DNA from: Knufia peltigerae
Taxonomy: Eukaryota; Ascomycota; Eurotiomycetes; Chaetothyriales; Trichomeriaceae
DNA length: 64,000 nt
Direction: 5' to 3'
Assembly (NCBI GenBank): GCA_030247855.1
Contig: JAPDRN010000030.1
Span: 186,001 to 250,000, forward strand
Shown here: one piece after another, positions 43,800-56,600 of the stretch
How the letters are laid out: each line of letters opens with the position of its first letter
Position numbering within the stretch: position 1 is the stretch's first letter
Program-made: the position numbers and the translations under genes
Notes under the pieces: generated by a model
Database searches by the model: none
The model's input: only the letters and a program-made list of their open reading frames with translations
Told to the model about the DNA's origin: nothing

Positions 43800-45075
43800 A
43801 TTCCTAACTCGTTTTGCCGATCAAGACGAACTTCAAAGATATCTTCCTCTTCGTGACCAGAATACTCTCACTATCCAAACAAAACAATCACAATTCCTGC
43901 GAGAAGGGGGCGTCGACAGAGGTTGTTGCGTGGTGCGAGGTTCGAGAATTACCGAGGGAGGATTGGCTTTCTTTGTGCTTCACCCTTTGTTCGCTACCGT
44001 TTTCTGGAATGTGGATCGAAATGCGGTGTAGGAGTCGCCGCGCGCGCACAAGGTGATGAGAGGATCAAGGACTCGTCGATGTCGAAGAGACTTCTCGAGG
44101 GTCACTGGTGCAAGGAGGTGTCGAGAGAGTACTGCTGTTAGAATTAGTCTTCACTGGCTTGCTGAACACAAAAGTCTCCCCAATCCTGCGGACCCTGTTA
44201 CGCATGAGTCTTGTCTCACCTCAAACACTCTTTCTACCTCGCCTGCGAATTCCGCACCAGCGATAGCCCAAGGCGGTCAGATAGCCCCAGATAGGTCTCC
44301 TACTTGCGAAGAGTGGGGTTGGATTGCTAAAGGCTGCGGAGCACAACGCCAATGGTGGTGGATAGGTGGTTACTCTAGAGAAGAGAAGTAGTGACAACAG
44401 CGAGCGATTGACAATGATCAACGCAGGGAAAAGGAGAGAACTCAGGGCAAGAAGAAAAAGACACAATGTCGGAGAGACGGATGTGACGAGGTGATTAGAA
44501 GTGAAGACTGAGAGGAAGAGAGAGACCCGACAGATGCGTGACCTCGATGACTTAGTACCTTGTATTTTGTACTGTAGGGTCGAGTTTCTCAACTTCACAC
44601 ATTTGTTCTTCACACCCGCTGGTCGAATTGAAGGACGTCTGGCCGTTTAGCCGCCCACATTGGCCGAGCTAAGGTCATGGAACTGCCCGCTTACTGGGAC
44701 ACGCTATACTTGATGTTTGTCTAGTCTATACAGGGGCCGTCCATCTGTGACACCTAGTCGCCCGTCGTCCACGCCTTGACCAGAAGTCAGATCAGTGTTT
44801 CATCCTAGTTTGTCGCGCAGATTCCGTCTCCCGAAATAGGTCAGAGACATGCGGGAGCCTCAGCAGTATCCGAGCAGCCGCACAGTGATACAATATGGTA
44901 AACATAGCACAGCTACAGAGGACGGACTGTCATGGTGTCATTGCAAGGTCAGTGCGGTAGATGGATGTCCTTGTATTTCACTCTATGACATTTTTGCTAG
45001 CAACCAACATCTTTTCATTGCATCACCTTCCCGTACTGTTAGCAACCCCCTCCCCGCCCCCCGGTCTTTGAGCGC
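43800..45075. other. MAPK promoter and SEC24 downstream region
   Basis: 1.28 kb. The part nearest the MAPK start is likely a long 5' leader. An open frame at 44221-44613 (minus) is hydrophobic but lacks family resemblance or splice support. No gene is called. Confidence 0.5.
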
Positions 45076-47931
45076 TCATGACTGTACCTTCTCGCGCATC
45101 TGTCCCATCCACTGTTGAAGGCTGACACCTTGATCCGCACGATCTTCCACCAGCATCGTTTGTGCCCATAACCTTAATCCAGGTTCGCCGTCTTCTTTCA
45201 CTACGTAGAGGTGAGGCACAATAATGCTTCCCACACCCTTGGCACGATGGTCCCGACTCTTGGAAATCACAGCTCTAACCCGCTCACTAAAGTCGTTGTC
45301 CAACTCTGGCAATCGCTGCTTGCCCACCTTGAGCTGACTCTTGTCCGACATGCCAAAAACATCCATGATGAGCTGTGAAACAGCATCGCGTCCAACCCAC
45401 AGGAACTGCGTCTGGCCGTCATCAATCAGGTATAGCCCGTAGGGCACAATGCGCTCCGAGGAAAGGTTGACTGGCGGTGGGAGGATAATCTCTCCAGTTT
45501 CCTGATTGACAGCTCCAGCGTCATCTGGCATATCGTGAAGGGAGTACATCTTCGGGTAGATGTATTGAATCAGCAGGGGTAATGGTAAAGTTGATAGTAA
45601 GCAAAGTGCGGCGGAACGCATATCGCTAGGAATTTGTGAGGAGCGTCTCAGGCCAAGGTTCTTGGTGAGCGCAAGGAACAGAACAGGTAGGCCTCGAAGA
45701 TTAGCAGGAAATTGTAGACCGCCCCCACCCATGCTGCCACCGGCTAGCTCTTTCTTGTAGGTCGAAAGAAGCTCGACCAGCTTATTTTGGACCATGTCGC
45801 GCGCACTATCAAGCCCACCATTGAGGACGCGCTCAACTGCCTTGTGACTGTAGTAGGTGGTGATGGCCTGCTGATCCGCCGATGCATACACATCTGATAA
45901 CTGTTGGGTGGTTGGCAAAGCTAGAGTCATAACCCGGATACGTCGTTCGCCATTGCATGTTGTATGTAGGACAGCTGTCTGCATACATACAACCGGCTTC
46001 GTAATGGTCTCGTCGATGGCAACTTCTACCACATAGCTCTGATCTCGAGGAAATGCTGGGAAGGCGCACAAGTCGGAGCTTCGATTGAAGAAGTTACCGT
46101 AGAAGGTACTCATTCTTAGGCCGGTGGTTGCTCGAACACGGAGAACTGCCTCAAGGCCGATCTCGGCAGAGAGGTAGTCAGAAAATTCCTTCGCAAATTT
46201 CATTGCATCATCCTCCCGAGCCGCATTCCATCCTGGATAGAAGTAGCTTTGGCCACCGGTGTATCTCGGGAGATTGCTCAACGAAGCCACATCTTGGTAC
46301 TGCGAGGAGAAGAGGAACATGTCCACTGAGATCTGCTGCTTCGAGCACTCGACCGCAAAACTCTTGTAGAAGCTGTTGCTAGTTTGAAGAAGGCTGCTCT
46401 CTTTTGAAGTACCCAAAATCTTCTTATCCTCTCGCATGTCAAGTTTACCATGTCCAATATTGGGAAGAGACGCTGTGACCACGGTCATCTTACCTCCAAC
46501 AGGGCCTATCAGTTTGTGGCCAGCTTTGAGAGCAGATCCCATCGCAGATGCACCGTTCTGTGTGTTTTGGAACATTTCTTGTAGCTTATCAAGGAAGCTC
46601 TCAATGTTTTCGCGGCACTCGGAGAGCGTTACAAGCAGATCTGCGGGCGTAGGAAGGAAGGCTTCCTCTAGATCGCTCACAACAAGCATGCTCGTTTGGG
46701 CGTTTTCGGTCCCGTCCCGGGGAATGTTGAAAAAGTGTAGGCTTGAGTCCACAGCGATAAAACCAAGTCTGGTACGGCGATCGGCGTTTGGTATTCTATC
46801 CAGACTTTCTCGGATACATCGTGCAGTCGTTGCCAAGAGGCCACTGGTAACCGCAGCGTAACTTACATCCAATAAAAATAGGTACACAAGTGGTTGTGGC
46901 GGCCGGACCATGTACTCTTGGGGAGCGATGAATTCAACGACAGCATGGTTCAAATCTGGTCTTTGCCATCTATCCAGGCTCTTTTGTGCTGCAGCATCCC
47001 AATCAAATGCCTGAGGGACGTCGTTGGTGAGATTACACATATTGCACCTCCATCGATGTCCGTGGTCCAGGAACGTCACAAAGGGGTTGATGTACGATCG
47101 GCATCTTCTGCAGCGCGATATCACTTGATCGGGTACAATCGGTACAGGATCTTCAACATCATGCAAGGAGGTATATGGCTGGATGACCAGCGCGAACGGT
47201 AGTTTCGACTTCTTCAAGAGAGAATGGGTGGTGGGGACGGCGTTGAGAGAAGATCGAACATATTTGGGCGGGCAATTGGCAAAGGGCGAAGGTGTGACGC
47301 TGGTCTAGATCTTGGTCAGGATGAGTTTATAAAATAGAGGGAGTACACATACATTAGGTGGCAGGATGGCCGGTGGAGGAGGGTAATCCAGTTCCGCAAC
47401 ATTGAAAGGCTGGTTGGACAAGTCGGTGGGATAGAGTTGATTGAGGACAGGGGCTCGCTGCGGCTGTTGTGGCGCTGCAGCTACAGGGGGCTGTTGGGCA
47501 ATGTTCATTTGGCCAAATTGCTGAGTGACGCCGGCAACCCCTGGTGTAGGATAGCCTGCAGCTGGAGGCTGGTACCCGCCCGCCGCTTCCTGGCCGGGAT
47601 ACATGGGAGTTGTGTCCTGTTGGACTGCCACTGGGTTCTGTTGATATCCACCTTGGGGATAACCAGCGGCATCCTGCTGGGCAGAATAACCTGGGTATGC
47701 ACCACCAGCCTGCGGTTGACCTCCCAAAGCAGCATTTGCACCTGCTCCAAACTCGTATGCTTGACCGGCATAAGCACGCTTCTTTCTGCCTCCATGAGCC
47801 TGTCCCTGTGGAGGCGCCGGCATTACGCCTGGCGGTGAAGTCGTCTCGTAGTTGTCATAGTTTTGCCCCGCGGGCTGTTGCTGGCCATAGCCATCTTGCG
47901 CCGGCGGTGTCGGCTGAGGATACTGCGACAT
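45076..47931 (-). CDS. SEC24: COPII coat protein Sec24
   Basis: Two exons, 47931-47353 and 47304-45076 (48-nt intron), give 935 aa. Residues 1-190 are a Gln/Pro/Gly/Tyr-rich disordered N-terminus, as in yeast Sec24. The zinc finger has Cys258, Cys261, Cys280 and Cys283 (CRRCRSYINPFVTF and RWRCNMCNL). The trunk follows (YLFLLDVSYAAV, ALKAGHKLIGPVGGK, FLFSSQYQDVASL), then beta-barrel, helical and gelsolin-like parts ending LQQWMGQMREKVQ. Sec24 binds Sec23 and selects cargo during ER-to-Golgi budding. The zinc-finger and trunk sequences are Sec24-type, not Sec23. The gene is complete. Confidence 0.96.
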
Positions 47932-48642
47932 AATGCCTCACGGTCAATGTGAATCAAGTCAGGAGACAGATGTGGTGTATGTGAGCGCGTGGCACGGAAC
48001 GTAGGGCTGCGACGTGGAGGTGAAGGTGAGGCAGAGATGATTCGGCGAGATTGTGGGAGATTATGCTTGCGAGACCTCGTAAAGCATGGTGTCCATATCT
48101 GTCTAGAGTATCTCAAGCAGAATCAAGTGACAGTCGCAGAGTAGTTGTACGGAGAGAGCGGTTGTACTTGTCGCTGTCCTCGTGAGAATAGACAGATTGT
48201 CCTCAGTGTGGAGGAATTGTCTTTCGTAGACAGGTTGTGCTTCCGAGGTGTTGACCAATCACAATTTGGCCCACCACCAAGACTTGTTTATCTAAACACG
48301 ACATCTCAGCATGAGTTCTAACAGGTAGTGACTATCAACTTGCTTTTTGATACACTTCCTTGTGTTACTGATATTTAATGGCACAAATCGATTCATGCTA
48401 CGACTCTGTCAGAATGATTCAGAATTAAATACAAGCCCAAGTAAGTTGCTAGGTCTTTGTGAAGAGGCTAAAGCACCTGTGAAGGCCATGCCTGTTGCGA
48501 ATACAAGAGATAGCCTGGAACTATCAATGATAAATAAGTCGCTAATCACAAACAAACAGATTGCTGTCGCTGGAAATGCTTCTTGTTCTCGTATATGCTA
48601 AGGTATCTACGCCATGTAAATCATCATCATGGCTTGCTGTCA
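47932..48642. other. Intergenic region, SEC24 promoter / RasGAP 3' end
   Basis: 711 bp. I see no gene; it should contain the SEC24 promoter and the RasGAP terminator. Confidence 0.5.
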
Positions 48643-51600
48643 TCAGATCTCGTGTGCCTCGTCATATGGCCTGTCGCTGGCTTTGGCCTTCTTTCGTGAT
48701 GAAGAGCTCATCAACTCGAACAATCGGTTCTTACTGGGTCCGTCATGGCTGCCCGGTAATACTCGCGCCCGACTCTCTTCTGTAAAATCGACCGATGCTG
48801 TTGAGGAGTTTGTTGAATTGGTCATTGCCCGAGCGTCCGTTGCTCGTTGAGGAAAAGGGATACGCCGATCCCATGCGATGGATGCTGAGCTGGACGGTGT
48901 GGTGTCGCCCTCGCCGACATTAGGTGAGACTTCAGCATTTTTGTATTCGAAATTCGCAGCAGTATCCGCCGTTTGTGGCAGAGCTGTGATCTCGGCACTC
49001 CTCCGAGGCTTGATGATTGGCTCTCCAAATATGTTGCTAGACGAGCTGCTTTTCTCTTGTTGATCATTGAGAAGCCTCTCCCAGGCCGGCTGAGACCTTT
49101 CGCTAGGTCTTTCGGCCTGCTCAGCAGCTTTGAGACACTCCTTGCTCTTTGCAGAAAGGCTAAGACACAAAGTGTGGAAAAGACGGATAGGATCATCATC
49201 ACCGGCTTCGTTGATGTTCTCGGGAATGTGTGACACCCACAGGTCGGCCAGTTGTGCCAACAATCTTGGGTAATCGAGCAAATATGGCAGGCTAGGTAGG
49301 CCTTCTCGAGATAGTGGTGGCAGTCGACTCTTGATTTGTTTTGGGGCCGCGAATTGAGGCTCGAGAGTCATGGAAGCCATCTGAGACGCGTCAACAGCAC
49401 AAATTTCATCAAGGAAGTTTCGAAATTCGGTCGCCGAGGCAATCAGGAATTTGTTCATGGGTTCCATCCAGGGTTCCTTGGTCCCGAATTTGCCTACGGA
49501 TGCAAGTGCATTCAAGGACTTGGCGATCAAAGTAAATGTGCGTTTGGTGCGATCAGGAGGAATATCTAATGAAGGAGTCAGTGTATATCAAAGAGACTCG
49601 GCTAGACAGCACATACCTGGAATCAGACCAAACAACTTGGGATTCAAGATTGCAGGGCAGAAGAAACGAAGGAAGAGGAATCCAGAAACGCTGGTGAGTT
49701 TAGCCGTACGAATAAAAGGTCCATAGCGATCCTCGGCGCAAGATCGTATATGTCTGAATATAAGTCTCAGTGGTAATGGACAACGCGCCACCGAGTCACG
49801 TATCGATTTCCAAATGGTGCTGGTCAGGAAGATCAGATTCGCCCAATTCTTCTCCAGTTGTTCGTTTGATCTAACCCTGGTAGGGTCAACCTCACAATCC
49901 GGATCGCGTTCAATGATTTTGCGCAATTTTTCACCCAGAACCTCCTCTAGATACTCCTTGCCTAATCGGCGCATATGAGCATCCAGGGCTTTCGTTACAA
50001 GGGAATTGCCCCGGAAGAGCAAATTGACTTCCATAGTGGCTGATCGACTTAGATCTCTGACAAGCATTTCGCGTTGCTCGGCAGACTCATAGGAATCGTT
50101 GGAATGAATGCGACCGCTAAACCTCATGCGCATGGGTTGGGTTTCTCGATCTGTGCCGTCAATTTCTTCCTCAATCAGACTGGCAAGCCAGTCATTCGCA
50201 CAGCCCGACGCCTGAAAGATGTCTAGCAAGATATCAGACAGTTGTCGCAGATCTGGTCCAAGTGCACGAGAGATTTGCGTCGTCAAGCCGTTTGCAAAAT
50301 TTCCTAGGAGAGCTCCAAGCTCTTTGTACTCGTCCTCCATCAATACCACGGCCTCCCGGAGATTAAATCTTACTAGGAGCGTGCCAACAGAGTGATCATT
50401 ATTGTCGAGTAGCGGCCACCACTTATCAACCGGTGTCTGATTCTCCAGATCGTCCAAAGGCACGTCAAGCCGGCCGAATACAGGGTCGTGGGACGAGATC
50501 TCAAGACCGCCGAGGCCAGACAGGTAGCCAGCATCCGCAGAAATGTCATAAAGACTGTCAGCCACCATGGTCCATTCTTTCTCGGCAGGATTCCCGAATT
50601 TGACAGCAATCGTGATGTTCGAGGCAGACGCTGGGACATCCTCCAGGTTGAATTCCTCTGCCCAGAAAGCCGCAGTCAGATTGGTCTTGGTTGTTGTACG
50701 TGCACGCAAATCATTCCCCAGCATAAGTTCAGCATATACTCCTTCCTTCGATTGTTCTTCTTTTGCAAATCTGGTCTTTTGCTTCTGTTGCTCCTGGGGG
50801 ACCTGCGCCGCAAACTGCTGAGCAAACTTCGCTTCTGTGATTTTCACAGATAGCGAACGCTCAATTCGGAACATCCCTTGTAGTGATTGTGGAGATGGAT
50901 TTCTGGAACCTGGCGACGACGTCGACTGAAAAGCTTCCAGAGCTTGTTCTGGCCCATACAATTCGGGCACTGTGAGGGCTCGAAGGAGAACATACCAAGC
51001 CTCAAGAGCAGTATTTGACTCTAAGCAAATCACCATAGGCCTCGAAAGACTTGCAGATGATCCTTGAATGCGATATTGTGGGTACACTGCTAGACAGTAT
51101 GGCATGCGGAGCACACTTTCATCGAGTCTCTGCACGGCACTGCGGGAGAGCTCAGACAGATGCGTCACACAAAGCACCGTTGACTCTATCTCCCCCAGGA
51201 TTCGGAATGTGCCGTTCTCATGTAGTGTACAGTTCACCCGTCGCCAGTGGTAGTTATCTTCTGTCATGGATCTACCAAGGCTGTTCGGTGATGACACTAA
51301 TTGGGAACCTGAAGGTAGTGGACCGTCCCACAAAAGCATCTTCCCTACTTTAACAATTGCCGTACTTTTACCATTGCTCATATCCGACAACCTGCCTTCT
51401 GACACTGTCTTCTTGTCGGGTATGCTGAATGGTTGGGGTTTGGACATTTTGTTGTGGATGCCCTTGGGCCGCAAAGGTTGCCAGCAGAGAAGAGCTGCGA
51501 GCCACGAGTCAAACGTTTCCGGTACGGGTGGTCGAAGTTGAAAACCTGTCGTTGAGGAAGCCACCAGAACACTTAAATACGTACTTTGAGTTTCATAGTC

Positions 51601-52428
51601 GTAGTGTGTTCTGACTGTACACCCTCGAAGATCGGAGATCAATACTGTAGACTGCGACACTTCACCTTTGGTCTGGCAGACAAGACTTCCCGGCGCAACG
51701 TTGATGGCGCAGTAGCCTGAAGCCCAGGCAGATGTATGTAGAGGCCTGAAGAACAAGATACCATGCATTCTTCCGCACGTAGTTTTCATAAGCTGCAAGA
51801 TCCTAGCCGAGTCGATATCGAGCAACTTGGGCGACCGAAGGCCGCCAGCGGAACCAAACATTTCATTCGGCGAAAACGGTCGGCGCTGCACTTTTGGGTT
51901 TCGCGAATCCGCCTGTTCCATTGCGTCTGCACCACGGACAACCGAAGGGAAACCAATTGACCCGTAGTCCTCGTCTTGACGTTGAACCAGCGAAGGACTT
52001 GTCGCTATGGAACCAAGTCTCTTGCGGGTCTTTGTTATAAAAGATCCTGGCGAGGCATCTGAAGGTGCGTCATCTTTTGTGTGTGTTCTTGTCTGGGCTC
52101 TTCTCCTCCTTCTATCGATTGTGTTTTCATCATCGGTATTCGAAATCGAAGCGGAGGTCTCACGCCGTCTTTGGGAATTTCGGGATCGCGTCGAGTGTAA
52201 TATGGGAGAATGGACTTGACTGCCGTCGGTGGAATCGTTGCGGAAGGTTGTGTAGGCTCCCGAATCGGGAGTGGCCGCACGGATCGTCCGCTGTTCATGT
52301 TCATCAAATATTCTACCATGGCGATCCTGCGAAGAAGTCTGCCGGCTACCTCGCCGCTGGATCACCTGTGGCCTTGACCTTGACTGGCTGCTGCCATTGA
52401 GCGCTTCGTCCCAGTCCCGCGGCTTCAT
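48643..52428 (-). CDS. BUD2: RasGAP of the BUD2/CLA2 type
   Basis: Two exons, 52428-49617 and 49565-48643 (51-nt intron), give 1244 aa. Order of parts: a disordered Ser/Arg-rich N-terminus (1-210), PH-like beta-rich segments (~220-520), a C2-like region (~560-720), then the RasGAP domain (~740-1010). The GAP domain has the arginine-finger element NLLFRGNSLVTKALD and the diagnostic SGFLFLRFFCPAILNPKLFG. After the junction LIPDIPPDRTKRTFTLIAKS continues the GAP fold, and a long Ser-rich tail ends the protein. C2 followed by RasGAP is the layout of yeast Bud2, the GAP for the Rsr1 polarity GTPase, so I infer a role in site selection and polarised growth at the cortex. The ATG at 52428 follows in-frame stops and a GTG. 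Confidence 0.87.
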
Positions 52429-53665
52429 GGCTGCGATCACAGTCGTCTTGAAGCGTGGAGCAGAACAAAGTTTGGGATATAGGTATCCTGTCACCAGCGA
52501 CAGTCTCTTAGTCCTTTACAATCGCGCACAATATGCGCATATTTGATCCCTCGACAGGTTGCGGACTTTGCACCACCAAGCATTTGCGCTGTGATTCGAG
52601 GACGTCGAACGGGCAAAAAAGGTCTAGTTTTCGAAGCTGTCAATGGAAGTCGGCAGCGGCGCAGTCTAAGGGCGAAAATTGATAGATTTATGTCAGGTTG
52701 GATGTAACCGAGAAGAGAGCCTGTGCAATACGAGGTTTCAGCCGAACGACTGGCGCGAGGGAGACTTGCAGTCTGTAGAAAACATTGGGAGGCGCTCGCT
52801 GGATGCAGGAGAAGGGAGAAAGCCTTATGCAGGAACGTGTGATGCGACAAGAATCGAGGCAAAAAGGATGTGTGGCACACCCAGAACAACGGAGGGAGCA
52901 GTTATTGGAGATACAAAGCCATACGGATTGATAGGCTTGCTGGTGGGCGGGCGTCGATGGCTATACACACTACTAATGCATCCTGTCGTCGCTGGGCTCT
53001 CTAGTACAACATCTATTGTGCTATCCGTTCTTCTAAAGGGATTGCGGGCTTCAACCATGTTGTCTCCTGTGGGGTGGACAGGGTGCTATTCCCAATTTAT
53101 GAACCCATTCCAGGCCCGTCGCTCAAGTGCTGCAATGTCAACCTCGCTAAGCGATATTCCCCGTGCTTTAGGCATGGTCAATCAGTGTTTAGTGCCCTTG
53201 GACGAACTAGAGTGCGTCCAGTGCCCTCGATGATTACTTTCTCGCCCACTCGAGATCTCTCGGTATCATCTCAGTGTAATTCCTTGCCCGCCAGGCGAGA
53301 TTCAGCCAATTCGCGGATGACTCTAGATCTGAGACAGTGTGCCTTGGACTCGAAGTCTACGCTTCCCTGCACATCCTTCTTATCTCTGAGAGAGAATGGT
53401 CATTTGCAGCCGTGCAGGTGGTAGATACAATGCCTTGGTACGAGCGGAAGAAGGGATTCAGCCGGAGTTAATGGAGTTTGGTGCTGGAGACGCCAAGACT
53501 TAGCCCGATCACATGACTTGTTAGAATCCCGCCTTCCCTCGACGACTTGGAGATTCATCGCCCGCGCCAGAATTTCATCACTATTAGATCAAAAGTATCC
53601 ATCCGCCTCCCAAGTTCGCTATCGGACATCAGTGTGGTGTCATCGAAGCCGCCTTGACGCTCATC
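52429..53665. other. Divergent intergenic region, RasGAP / SF3B1
   Basis: 1.24 kb. Frames of 184 codons (52679-53233, plus) and 77 codons (52825-53058, minus) occur here. Neither carries a domain or extends by splicing, so I do not call them. The region should contain both promoters. Confidence 0.5.
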
Positions 53666-56600
53666 ATGTCGGACGGTAAGAACAAACACCGCGTCTGTTC
53701 CAGCGACCAACTGACTCCTTCTGCAGCCGACTTCGAGACCGTCCGGCGACTACAGGCTGAGCGCAACTCTCAGGCTGCTGGTAAAAAAGGTTCCAAAACC
53801 TTCGATCCGTCTAATCAGCGCACTGATTCGTCCACCAAGGTCTCTTTGACCGAAAATTTCGATACGAGTCTCTACGATAGAGATGGCGGCGACAAGTTCG
53901 CGGGTTATCACACCTCACTTGCTGTCGATGGCGACGATGAAGAAATGCCAGATGCGGACGACAGCCGGAGATTGATAGGACAGTACACTGCGACAAATGA
54001 GCAAATGAAAGAGTTTTCTACGGGGAACGGCGTGGAAGAAGAAGATATTCTGCTTGGACGTGAGAAAACTGCCAGGATAGCAGATCGCGAGACTGATTAT
54101 CAGAAGCGAAGATTTGAACGAGGCCCCCTTACGCCCACCAGAGCCGATCCATTTGCAGCCAACAAACATGCAGGGGTTGCCGAAGGTGCCACGTATCGAG
54201 AGGTGATGCAGTTACAAGATCTGGAGCGCGAGGAGGAACGGGTAAAAAAGCTCATAGCTGAAAAGCATCAAAATGGCGAGGACGTGGCCGAACACAAGCC
54301 TACGCTGAAAGATGAAGCTGATAAGGAGAACGCCGATGCCGGCTCGACGGTTGAAGCAACAGGGCGGAAGCGAAAGAAGAGGTGGGATGTATCCAGTGAC
54401 GCCACTCCTGCGTCTGAGACTACTGAAACCAAAAAGCGCTCCAGATGGGATCAGGCCCCTGCTCCCGACGGAGCGTCAGCACCTGCAAAACGGTCGAGAT
54501 GGGATCAAGCGCCTGCACTAGACGCCACATCAGCCGCTCCTGTAGCCCAAACCCCAGCTCCAACTTTTGGCACAGACATCACCGGGAGAAACGCATCCTG
54601 GTCCGATGAAGAACTCGACATGATGCTACCATCTGAAGGATACACAATTCTTGAACCTCCCCCGGGATACGCTCAAATTCGACCAGTCGCTCGAAAAGTT
54701 GCTGCCACTCCTGCTGCCGCAAGTAGCTCCATGGGAATAGGTGGCTTTATGATGCAGGAACCAGAAAACCCAAGATCAATGGGGAAACAGCTTCCAACCG
54801 AGATCCCTGGTGTTGGCGACCTACAGTTTTTCAAGGCTGAGGATATGGCTTATTTCGGAAAACTTGTTGATGGAGCTGACGAAAATGCCTTGTCAGTCGA
54901 CGAACTCAAGGAACGCAAGATTATGCGCCTCCTTCTCAAAGTCAAGAACGGCACGCCTCCCATGCGTAAGACAGCTCTACGACAACTGACAGATAATGCT
55001 CGGCAATTAGGCGCCGGCCCTCTGTTCAATCAGATTCTGCCACTACTGATGGAGAAGAGTTTGGAAGATCAGGAGCGACATCTGCTTGTCAAAGTCATCG
55101 ACCGCGTTCTCTACAAGCTCGACGATCTTATCAGGCCTTATGTTCACAAAATCCTAGTTGTCATCGAACCATTGCTCATTGATCAAGACTATTACGCTCG
55201 TGTCGAGGGTCGAGAGATCATCTCCAACCTCGCCAAAGCAGCCGGTCTAGCGCATATGATCAGTACCATGAGACCTGATATCGATCACGTCGACGAGTAT
55301 GTTCGAAATACTACAGCAAGAGCTTTCGCTGTCGTTGCGTCAGCACTCGGCATTCCTGCACTCCTGCCCTTCCTTCGCGCTGTCTGTCGAAGCAAGAAAT
55401 CATGGCAAGCAAGACATACTGGAGTCAAGATTGTACAGCAGATTCCTATACTGATGGGTTGTGCTATCCTTCCTCACTTAAAAGGTTTGGTTGATTGTAT
55501 TGCCGATAATCTCAGCGATGAACAAGCCAAAGTCAGGACCGTGACATCTTTGGCTATTGCTGCATTGGCGGAGGCTGCCAACCCTTACGGTATCGAAAGT
55601 TTCGATGATATACTAAACCCTCTATGGACTGGAGCGAGGAAACAACGTGGTAAGGGATTGGCAGGTTTCTTAAAGGCCGTGGGTTATATTATCCCGCTCA
55701 TGGACGAAGAATACGCCAACTACTACACCAGCCAGATCATGGAGATCCTTCTGCGAGAATTCGCCTCGCCCGACGAGGAAATGAAGAAGGTTGTTCTAAA
55801 AGTGATTTCGCAGTGTGCAAGTACCGATGGTGTGACACCGGCCTACTTGAAAGAACATGTCCTCGGCGAGTTCTTCAAGAGTTTCTGGGTTCGCCGGATG
55901 GCGCTTGACAAGAGAAATTATCGCCAGGTGGTGGAAACTACTGTGGACCTAGGGCAAAAAGTCGGCGTCAGCGAGATTGTCACTCGGATTGTGAACAACT
56001 TGAAGGATGAGAGTGAAGCCTATCGCAAGATGACTGTCGAAACTATCGAAAAAGTGATAGCTTCACTCGGTGCAGCAGACATCAATGAGCGTCTTGAAGA
56101 ACGACTGGTTGACGGCATCCTATTTGCCTTCCAAGAGCAAGGTATCGAAGATGTGATCATGCTCAATGGTTTTGGAACAGTTGTCAATGCTCTGGGCACT
56201 CGATGTAAACCATATCTCCCACAAATTGTGTCGACGATTCTTTGGCGATTGAACAACAAATCTGCAACTGTCCGACAACAGGCAGCAGACTTGATCTCTC
56301 GGATCGCAATGGTGATGAAGCAATGTGGCGAAGATGCTCTTATGGGCAAACTTGGCGTCGTTCTCTACGAATACCTAGGAGAAGAATACCCTGAAGTCCT
56401 AGGCTCAATACTGGGCGCCCTTCGGTCGATTGTAACGGTTGTCGGTATTAACCAGATGCAACCATCCATCAAGGACCTCTTGCCTCGGCTCACTCCTATT
56501 CTACGAAATAGACACGAGAAGGTGCAGGAGAACACAATCGACCTCGTTGGCCGTATCGCGGACCGTGGTCCTGAGTCGGTCAATGCCAGAGAATGGATGC

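Noticed and set aside
52679..53233. 184-codon frame (plus) and a 77-codon frame (minus, 52825-53058) between RasGAP and SF3B1
   Set aside because: No domain, weak start contexts, no splice partners; more likely promoter DNA. A short minus-strand peptide near 53175 looked protein-like but ends at once in a stop and has no usable donor.
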